Shown here: positions 1 to 5,231 of the stretch, piece after piece | How the letters are laid out: each line of letters begins with the position of its first letter | How positions within the stretch are numbered: the stretch's first letter is position 1 | NCBI GenBank assembly: GCA_003175915.1 | Contig: PSRH01000222.1 | Span: 1 to 10,713, forward strand | Source of the DNA: Candidatus Melainabacteria bacterium | Lineage (GTDB): Bacteria; Cyanobacteriota; Vampirovibrionia; Obscuribacterales; Obscuribacteraceae | Direction of reading: 5' to 3' | DNA length: 10,713 nt | Program-made: the position numbers and the translations under genes | The notes under the pieces: generated by a model | The model's database searches: none | What the model saw: only the letters and a program-made list of their open reading frames with translations | Told to the model about the DNA's origin: nothing

Positions 1-71
1 GGCGTAGCGCAGCTTGGTAGCGCGTCCGTTTCGGGTGCGGAAGGCCGGAGGTTCAAATCCTCTCGCCCCGA
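1..71 (+). tRNA. tRNA-Pro (anticodon CGG), 5' end cut by window edge
   Basis: The cloverleaf can be read directly. The acceptor 3' strand CGCCCCG is followed by discriminator A at 71. The D-arm has GCGC paired with GCGC around AGCTTGGTA. The anticodon arm is TCCGT/GCGGA with loop TTCGGGT, placing CGG at positions 34-36, so it reads CCG proline codons. The T-arm is GGAGG/CCTCT with loop TTCAAAT. The first base of the window corresponds to tRNA position 4, so three bases of the acceptor strand lie outside. No CCA is encoded after the discriminator (ATTT follows), so the tail must be added by a CCA-adding enzyme. It lies 35 bases before ruvA and could share a transcript with it. Confidence 0.96.
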
Positions 72-106
72 TTTAAAGAAGGAAGAGCGGATTTCTGGGG
101 TAGATT

Positions 107-733
107 TTGTTCGCCTATCTGCGCGGCGTAATCGAGAGCAAAGAACTTACTGCCGGCTCTTCTGACCGGGTTGTAATCGATGTGGCCGGCTTCGGCATTG
201 AAGTGCAGGTGAGCCGCCGCACACTTTTAACCATAGGACAACTCAATGAAGAGGTGCGCCTGCCGGTCGCCCTGGCGATTCGCGAAAATGATTGGACAAT
301 TTTTGGTTTTGCCAGCGTTGCCGAAAAGGAACTGTTCGCTCTTTTGCAATCCGTCACTGGAATCGGTCCTAAGTTAGCCCTGGCGCTTGTTGGCACCTTT
401 TCACCTGCGGATCTGGCCCAGGCAATCATCGACGAAGATCAGAAAATGATCACCCAGGCACCGGGCGTCGGCGCCAAGGTAGCGCAAAGAATCATCCTGG
501 AACTTAAATCGAGGATCGAAGACTGGCAAGAAAAACACGCGGCCGTCAAAGCAGCTGAAGACGGGATTGGTCTGATTAGCGAAGAAGTGCGTTCGATTCT
601 CTCTGGTCTTGGCTACACACCGACCGAAGTCAGTATGGCCCTATCTGAGGCTAGAAACGCCAATATTGGTGAAGATGTCGAATCACTCGTCAGGTACAGC
701 CTGAAGTCACTGGGGTCACCGGTTTCCAGCTGA
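107..733 (+). CDS. ruvA: Holliday junction branch migration complex subunit RuvA
   Basis: RuvA forms a tetramer that holds the four-way Holliday junction and loads the RuvB helicase rings, driving branch migration in recombinational repair in the cytoplasm. The 208-residue product is close to the usual length of about 200. Residues 1-66 form the OB-fold domain with the family-typical opening MFAYLRG and an IFGFAS strand. Residues 67-140 carry two helix-hairpin-helix DNA-binding motifs, VTGIGPKLAL (83-92) and APGVGAKVAQRI (118-129). A flexible linker (about 140-157) leads to the RuvB-binding domain III (158-202, with ILSGLGYTPTEV). The start is TTG at 107, preceded by GGGG at 97-100 with six bases between. 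No in-frame ATG fits the family N-terminus. ruvB and ruvC are not adjacent. The stop is 10 bases from the convergent acyltransferase stop, and no terminator hairpin is evident there. Confidence 0.97.
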   Translation: MFAYLRGVIESKELTAGSSDRVVIDVAGFGIEVQVSRRTLLTIGQLNEEVRLPVALAIRENDWTIFGFASVAEKELFALLQSVTGIGPKLALALVGTFSPADLAQAIIDEDQKMITQAPGVGAKVAQRIILELKSRIEDWQEKHAAVKAAEDGIGLISEEVRSILSGLGYTPTEVSMALSEARNANIGEDVESLVRYSLKSLGSPVSS

Positions 734-743
734 ACCAATATCT

Positions 744-2504
744 TCAGGGGTGATGCAAAGGGGGCGGAGCATCGCCAGGATTTTCTACAAGCGGCAGAAT
801 CAAGCGATGGCCCTGCCAATCCGTCACACCTTTGTCAACTGAAAGCAAATCGCTTTGTCTTTCTTTGTACACAGCTATGCCGATCGCCTGCACCTCTTGG
901 GATGACTTGGGGACAAGCACAAGACGGTCGACGCAGCTCATCGGGTTGATCATCCAGCCGATGAGCCCGGGCATCATGTAGTCGCAGCTCGTGAGAATTT
1001 CTCGGTCAGGGCCCAAGAGATGGACGGCCACAAAGTATTGGGCTTTGGGTGTGGAGCTGCTTTTCCAGGACAGCTTCACTTTTACACCAGTTTCGCTACG
1101 AGCCACTTGTACGCGTTTAAGAGTGAAAGTTTGACCAAAATGAATTTCTTCTGGGCAATTCGCCGTCCTGTATGGAGTTTTCTTCTCTTCAAGATTGCGT
1201 ACATAGGTGTCGATAGCCGCAAAGGAGATGGCAAATGCCATTACTTGCAAGAGCAACGCTAGATTCTTCCCTGTGAGAAAATGCCATTTCGGCTTGTAGC
1301 ACTCGGTTTTTATTCGCTTCGGAAGTAGACGATCGGGCAACGAGCGCAGCCATTGTCTTCCGGGCCGTTCTGTCAGAGCATAATTGAGGTGGGCTAACCA
1401 TAAAACCATAAACACAAAAATAGTGATTACCAAGCCCATATTGACTTGCGCTATCGCTGATCTATGTAGATCAATGAATAGGATCCCGAAGTAGTGGAAC
1501 AGGTAAATCGAATAACTCATTTCGCCACACCACACTAAAAGCGGATTTTGCAACAGCCTGGAGATCACGCCGCGTTGCCCCGCAACTAAATAAATCATCA
1601 CCGCAAACAAAGGTGCGTTGCCGCAGACGACAAACCATTGCTTAGCAATCCAGATTGGATACTCACATCTGTAAGAAGTAATGAATTGCCGCTCGAAAAA
1701 AAGAACGAGGGCAAAGAACGCCAGAAATACCGTTTCAGCCAGGCTGGCAGAATTAAAGTTTAATCGTATCTTTTTATTTGTGGCAAGCCAAAATGTTCCT
1801 GCCGCCATACCAAGAACGAATTCAAACAGTCTAGTGAGCGGATTTATCAAACCGTATGTGCTTGTATCTCCAACTGAAGCCGAGATAAACGCGGAGATCG
1901 CCGTCAGCACTAGGCAGAATATAAGTTTCGCTGACCAATTACCCGGCCAAGATTTGATCAACAGAGGAAAGCACAAATAGAACGTCCATTCGGTCGAAAT
2001 ACTCCAGGAGACAGGATCAAGTCCGTTAAAGTATTGTCGCCAGGGTATCCATGAATGGATCATGGCCAACTGAGAGAGAAGAATGGTGCCTCCCTTAGCA
2101 GTAACTTGCGGCCAGAATAAAAGCGGAAACAGCAATACTCCCAACAATATGGCTGAAACATGGGCTGGCCAAAGACGGGCAAATCGCGCCCAGAGAAAGC
2201 CTTTCACTGAATTAGCGTCTGCCAGCCGTGGATACTGGTAGGTCAATATAAATCCGGAAAGGACGAAGAAAAACGAGACTCCTTGAGCAAACATCTGATT
2301 GCCATCAAATGCCGGCTCCCAAAGCCCCAGTGGTACGAGCAAGTGAAACCATACAATGGCCATCGCTGCAAAAAAACGCAAAGAAGACAGTGCCTCAAGC
2401 TTCGGCTTGAGAATGGCTGGCTGGGGTGAGATCGGCCTTGGCTGCCTGAGATAAAGCTCGCTCTTGTCCGCAGCTATAGAAACGGCCGAATTAGTGGGTA
2501 GCAT
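744..2504 (-). CDS. Acyltransferase-3 family membrane protein (OafA/YrhL-like) with extra C-terminal domain
   Basis: This is an integral-membrane O-acyltransferase of the acyltransferase-3 family, which transfers acyl groups (often acetyl) onto exported glycans or similar acceptors; the acceptor here is unknown. Numbering is from ATG 2504, giving 586 aa. Family marks are all present: LRFFAAMAIVWFH with R43 and the catalytic-type H54, FFVLSGF (79-85), ARFARLWPAH (106-115), WSISTEWTFYLCFPLL with E172, SYSIYLFH (330-337) and the ERP motif (379-381). About ten membrane segments fall between residues 40 and 378. An unusual 36-residue polar N-terminal tail precedes them. After the core, an extra hydrophobic segment (413-433) leads to a roughly 130-residue soluble region (443-573) rich in predicted beta strands, probably outside the cytoplasmic membrane. 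A TTG two codons upstream (2510) is an alternative start. Neither start has a strong Shine-Dalgarno. Confidence 0.93.
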   Translation of the reverse strand: MLPTNSAVSIAADKSELYLRQPRPISPQPAILKPKLEALSSLRFFAAMAIVWFHLLVPLGLWEPAFDGNQMFAQGVSFFFVLSGFILTYQYPRLADANSVKGFLWARFARLWPAHVSAILLGVLLFPLLFWPQVTAKGGTILLSQLAMIHSWIPWRQYFNGLDPVSWSISTEWTFYLCFPLLIKSWPGNWSAKLIFCLVLTAISAFISASVGDTSTYGLINPLTRLFEFVLGMAAGTFWLATNKKIRLNFNSASLAETVFLAFFALVLFFERQFITSYRCEYPIWIAKQWFVVCGNAPLFAVMIYLVAGQRGVISRLLQNPLLVWCGEMSYSIYLFHYFGILFIDLHRSAIAQVNMGLVITIFVFMVLWLAHLNYALTERPGRQWLRSLPDRLLPKRIKTECYKPKWHFLTGKNLALLLQVMAFAISFAAIDTYVRNLEEKKTPYRTANCPEEIHFGQTFTLKRVQVARSETGVKVKLSWKSSSTPKAQYFVAVHLLGPDREILTSCDYMMPGLIGWMINPMSCVDRLVLVPKSSQEVQAIGIAVYKERQSDLLSVDKGVTDWQGHRLILPLVENPGDAPPPLHHP

Positions 2505-2541
2505 GTGCAATGCTCAGAGAAAACGAACATTGTACTCAATC

Positions 2542-2569
2542 ACTTAGACGATTACCCTGGGTGTCTAGT
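2542..2569. promoter_or_regulatory. Dyad-symmetric site in divergent intergenic region (possible operator)
   Basis: In the 100-base gap between the divergent acyltransferase and TPR genes, ACTTAGAC (2542-2549) and GTCTAGT (2563-2569) form an inverted repeat with one bulged T. It encloses the nine-base palindrome ACCCTGGGT (2554-2562). Divergent gaps commonly hold shared promoters and operators, so a regulator site is possible. The two halves are not symmetrically spaced, and no convincing -35/-10 pair was found for either gene. Confidence 0.2.
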
Positions 2570-2604
2570 CATTGATCTGGTGTCATACTTGATGAGATGT
2601 GTTT

Positions 2605-3723
2605 ATGGAAGAGACAATGCCTGGCAAAGCACTCACTCCCTACAAAGGCGACTTGATCAAGTCAACAATGCCTTACTACCTGACGATTGCCGTGATGATT
2701 TCAATCCTGGTGGCAATTACCTATTTTTTCCTTAGTGCACTGGTCACCGGTTCAGTCGGCTCAGCCACATCCTACGGGCTGGTCTTGGGCATTTTAACCT
2801 GGCTCTACATAACTCCGTTGACAACCTGTTTCCTTTACATCTATATGTACAAGCATTTGCACGATCGAAACTACGGGCTGGTGGAGACCGCATTTTCCCG
2901 CGCCATCATTGTTCTGAATCGGCTGCCTGTCTACAAAGCGAGCTATATTCCAGGACTTTTGTCGAATCTGGGTCTGGCCAGGCTAGCCCAGGGACACTAC
3001 CAGAGCGCCGAGTCATTGTTCCGAGATGCTCTCAGTCAAGCCGAGGGACTCTCGGCCCGCAGCCGGAGTAAACGTTGGCTGGCCAGTTTGTGCGTCCTCT
3101 ATAACAATTTAGCCGTAGCTTGTCTAAGACTGGGCAACTACGTTGAAGCAGATCTGCTCCTTGAGCGAGGTATGAAGCTTCTGGAAAACGAGAAAAACCA
3201 GCGATATCGTTTTTATCTCGCTCCCCTTCAGTTGGCCGCTAGCGTAGTCCACTCTGAATTAGGCGAGTTACCAGCTGCTGAAGAACATCTTCATAAGGCG
3301 CAAGAAGTATTGCGCCAGACTCCCAGGCCGAGCAGCATCAGTCCTTCAGCAAGATTGCTTGATGTTCAGTGCGATATTCAGCAAGCCTTGATTCATGCGC
3401 GTCGGGGTGATTTTGCAAAGGCAGATCCGATTTGCGATCACATTCTCCAGCAAGAATCGGCCCTTTTCTCTACTATGAGTCTGAAGTCGTTCAAACTATT
3501 AGCAACGGAATATATGAATCACCAGGGCTACGATCGCAGCGAAGCTCTTCTCGAATCAGCTTATGCAATCGCACGGGATCACCCATTCCACCCGGATTCG
3601 CAAGAACTATTGAGCTGTTTCGAGAAGCAGCTTCAATTGACCGACCGGCAGTCAGAGGTCAAAGACATGCGTTCCTGGCTGAGACCGGTCTTGATTGAAA
3701 CAAAGACTGACACCCAGACATAG
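2605..3723 (+). CDS. Membrane-anchored tetratricopeptide repeat protein, function unknown
   Basis: From ATG 2605 the product has 372 aa. Two hydrophobic segments at about 25-48 and 57-81 anchor the N-terminus. With a short connecting loop, both ends should lie on the same side, probably the cytoplasm. The rest is helical and contains about five TPR-like units: 115-148 (clear, LGLARLAQGHYQSAESLFRD), 163-197 (clear, NNLAVACLRLGNYVEADLLL), 206-239, 252-285 and 293-326 (weaker). TPR arrays mediate protein-protein contact, so a scaffold or assembly role is inferred, not shown. No enzymatic motif was seen. GATGAG (2591-2596) sits eight bases before ATG 2605, which favours it over GTG 2599 or ATG 2617 (preceded by GGAAGAG with only three bases between). 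The next gene begins 30 bases after the stop and is probably co-transcribed. Confidence 0.85.
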   Translation: MEETMPGKALTPYKGDLIKSTMPYYLTIAVMISILVAITYFFLSALVTGSVGSATSYGLVLGILTWLYITPLTTCFLYIYMYKHLHDRNYGLVETAFSRAIIVLNRLPVYKASYIPGLLSNLGLARLAQGHYQSAESLFRDALSQAEGLSARSRSKRWLASLCVLYNNLAVACLRLGNYVEADLLLERGMKLLENEKNQRYRFYLAPLQLAASVVHSELGELPAAEEHLHKAQEVLRQTPRPSSISPSARLLDVQCDIQQALIHARRGDFAKADPICDHILQQESALFSTMSLKSFKLLATEYMNHQGYDRSEALLESAYAIARDHPFHPDSQELLSCFEKQLQLTDRQSEVKDMRSWLRPVLIETKTDTQT

Positions 3724-3753
3724 TGTGCACGAAGAACTGCCCTAACAGCGATT

Positions 3754-4449
3754 ATGAAAAACAAGTCCTCGTCCAACCATTTCGCCACTATTGCCTCAGT
3801 CTTTTGTCTTGGTCTCGCCTACGGACTCTTCATTAGTCTTGCTCCTGTAGCCCTAATTAATCATCGGAATCTCGCTCATTTTCTATTTGAAGATGACTGG
3901 GCGAAGTTTTGTTTCTACGTGCTTGCCGCGCTGGTCGGAGGTCTCTCTGCCATCATGGTCGTCACCCAGCGCCAAGATTCAGAAGCGGAAGACAGTGCCA
4001 AGGCACTCACTGCAGCGCAAAGATTGACTGCGCATCTCAAAAATCACGGATTTGAGGTAGTGGCAACGGCCGTCGTGTTTCTCTTCACTGCCTGTGCTTG
4101 CCTTTGCCAGAAGCTCAATATTGCTGGTTTACCGGAGGCAAGCTCACTTGGCATAGCCTGGCCGAACCTCGGTCTTACCCTGATCGTAATCGCCATGTCT
4201 TGTCAGTTTGCCGGGATTCGACCGAAAGGGCATGCTAAACGACCGGGCTGGCGCTGGACTCTTATTGAACCTGTTTCGCCGGCCTGGATCATTTTGTTTG
4301 CCGGAATATCGTTGCTTTTTTCTACCTGGTTTCCCCTGCTGGCCTTGCCCGGGATTTTTATCGGAATGAAATGGCGACTGACGAGCAAAATAGAAGAGCA
4401 AACCACGATATCCAAGCCCGCTTGTGAAGCCAGTGAGGCCTCTTTGTAA
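3754..4449 (+). CDS. Polytopic membrane protein of unknown function
   Basis: A 231-aa protein that I do not recognise. Hydrophobic segments fall at about 10-32, 50-70, 100-118, 134-154 and 174-206, the last long enough for one or two passes, giving five or six passes in total. A charged loop of about 30 residues (71-99) separates segments two and three. The tail after 207 is polar (RLTSKIEEQ onward). The last hydrophobic stretch followed by WRLTSKIEE superficially recalls the C-terminus of isoprenylcysteine methyltransferase-like membrane enzymes, but their conserved RHPxY-type motif is missing, so I do not assign that function. ATG 3754 has only a weak upstream purine stretch. It follows the TPR gene by 30 bases on the same strand, which suggests an operon and a shared job at the membrane. 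Confidence 0.8.
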   Translation: MKNKSSSNHFATIASVFCLGLAYGLFISLAPVALINHRNLAHFLFEDDWAKFCFYVLAALVGGLSAIMVVTQRQDSEAEDSAKALTAAQRLTAHLKNHGFEVVATAVVFLFTACACLCQKLNIAGLPEASSLGIAWPNLGLTLIVIAMSCQFAGIRPKGHAKRPGWRWTLIEPVSPAWIILFAGISLLFSTWFPLLALPGIFIGMKWRLTSKIEEQTTISKPACEASEASL

Positions 4450-4455
4450 CTACCC

Positions 4456-4661
4456 GGAAAGACCGTCGCTATGGCTTCTAAGCCAGTCTCTGAAGGAAGC
4501 TTAATACGGCTCGGTCAAACTATGAGCCATCGATAATTTACATAGTCTTTCCTGCTTGCTAAGTGACTCCTAGAATTGGGTCCGCACCTATAGCTTTGAT
4601 CGACCTGTACCGGTGGTTCAGTTTCGCCCCAGTCGAAGCCCCAATCTCAGTCACTTAGTAG
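4456..4661 (+). promoter_or_regulatory. Two-domain structured intergenic region upstream of small gene (candidate RNA leader or ncRNA)
   Basis: Domain 1 is closed by the perfect 8-bp pairing GGAAAGAC (4456-4463) with GTCTTTCC (4545-4552). It encloses hairpins TGGCT/AGCCA (4472-4485) and GGCTC/GAGCC (4508-4528). Domain 2 is closed by CTAAGTGACT (4559-4568) with AGTCACTTAG (4649-4658), extended outward by about three pairs including wobbles. Further in it has ATTGGG/CCCAAT (4575-4580 with 4640-4645), TCGAC/GTCGA (4600-4604 with 4632-4636) and an apical hairpin CTGTACC/GGTTCAG (4605-4621, one T-T mismatch). The region ends 17 bases before the Shine-Dalgarno of the 70-aa gene, so a cis-acting leader is plausible. 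A free-standing small RNA is also possible. I do not recognise a known riboswitch class, 6S, SRP or tmRNA signature. Pairing was done by eye, without energy calculation. Confidence 0.4.
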
Positions 4662-4691
4662 CCGGCCAAAGCTTACCCAGGAGGGTTCTGC

Positions 4692-4904
4692 ATGACTAAC
4701 ACAGGGTTGACCAAAGAAGAGAAGGAGTGTCTTAAGCGCTGGTTCAGGCAGGCGATCGCCGAAGTTGAAAAGGAAGAAGTAAAGCACTTCTTGCTGAAAG
4801 AGTTTCCGCCGGAAGCCAGTGTTTCGACCCACCGTCAACCCATGGTCCGCCGTCGCTCGCATCGCGGACAGCACCCAACGCACGTCAAAGAACTCGCCTA
4901 CTAG
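4692..4904 (+). CDS. Small charged hypothetical protein (70 aa)
   Basis: This small gene has the best ribosome binding site in the window: AGGAGGG at 4679-4685, six bases before ATG 4692. The product is unrecognised. Residues 6-40 are strongly charged and likely helical (LTKEEKECLKRWFRQAIAEV onward). The C-terminal third is basic and rich in Arg, His and Gln (MVRRRSHRGQHPTH, 51-64), which could bind nucleic acid or an acidic partner; that is inference. There is no membrane segment or signal peptide. It stands alone: 242 bases after the membrane-protein gene, with a structured region upstream and a palindromic repeat element downstream. The ACCC (4675-4678) and GGGT (4683-4686) flanking the AGGA could pair and partly hide the ribosome site. 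Confidence 0.65.
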   Translation: MTNTGLTKEEKECLKRWFRQAIAEVEKEEVKHFLLKEFPPEASVSTHRQPMVRRRSHRGQHPTHVKELAY

Positions 4905-4942
4905 GACGTATCTGACCAAGCATCGATCGTAGTGAACCTCTC

Positions 4943-5021
4943 GTAGGGGTCGCTTTAGCGACCCGCGATTCGGATCCCGCGGGATGTTACGGAGAACACG
5001 GGCGGCTTAAGCCGCCCCTAC
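4943..5021. repeat. REP/MITE-like palindromic intergenic element
   Basis: In 79 bases there are inverted ends GTAGGGG (4943-4949) and CCCCTAC (5015-5021) and three perfect palindromes: GGGTCGC-TTTA-GCGACCC (4947-4964), ATCCCGCGGGAT (4974-4985) and GGGCGGCTTAAGCCGCCC (5000-5017). GTAGGGG...CCCCTAC ends with GC-rich hairpins are typical of short multicopy intergenic repeats in several bacterial phyla. There is only one copy here, so multiplicity is inferred. It lies in the gap between the 70-aa gene and dnaE and could act as a transcription roadblock or terminator for the upstream gene, though no T-run follows either hairpin. Confidence 0.6.
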
Positions 5022-5115
5022 TAAGCAAGCCCCGACTTTCCCAGTTTCGTTGAACTTAATACCGCACTGATTCGTTAGCTAATAGAATGTGCTTAGGAAT
5101 CGAGTCAATCAAGCG

Positions 5116-5185
5116 GCTGGCTGCCACTTAGCCAGCAATGAGCTTGGCTTAAACCCTGGCGCCGATCCGATTGCATAGCCAAAGC
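5116..5185 (+). promoter_or_regulatory. Tandem hairpins in the dnaE leader
   Basis: The 327-base gap before dnaE holds the repeat element described at 4943-5021 and then two hairpins. The first is GCTGGCT/AGCCAGC with a seven-base loop (5116-5136). The second is GCTTGGCT/AGCCAAAGC with one bulged A (5142-5149 with 5177-5185), enclosing a GGCGCC palindrome. They end about 35 bases before the dnaE Shine-Dalgarno. A -10-like TAGAAT occurs at 5083-5088, but no matching -35 lies at the usual distance. A role in dnaE expression is inference. Confidence 0.3.
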
Positions 5186-5231
5186 ATATACCGGGGCTTG
5201 CGCTGCGGTGTCCGTTCTCTTGGAGTTAACA

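Noticed and set aside
1681..1980. 99-codon plus-strand ORF inside the acyltransferase gene
   Set aside because: It is antisense to a clear membrane-enzyme gene with intact motifs; the translated product is basic and without pattern.
2505..2735. 76-codon plus-strand ORF overlapping the start of the TPR gene
   Set aside because: It overlaps the divergent promoter region and the well-supported TPR frame, and has no ribosome site.
4456..4661. Reading the structured region as 6S, SRP or tmRNA
   Set aside because: It lacks the single long bubble hairpin of 6S, the conserved SRP apical loop, and the tRNA-like ends and tag ORF of tmRNA.
4943..5021. Reading the palindromes as a CRISPR or as an intrinsic terminator
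   Set aside because: There are no regularly spaced direct repeats, and no T-run follows any hairpin.
5208..5231. GTG 5208 as the dnaE start
   Set aside because: ATG 5232 has GGAG at ideal spacing and yields the family-typical N-terminus; the extra eight residues have no support.
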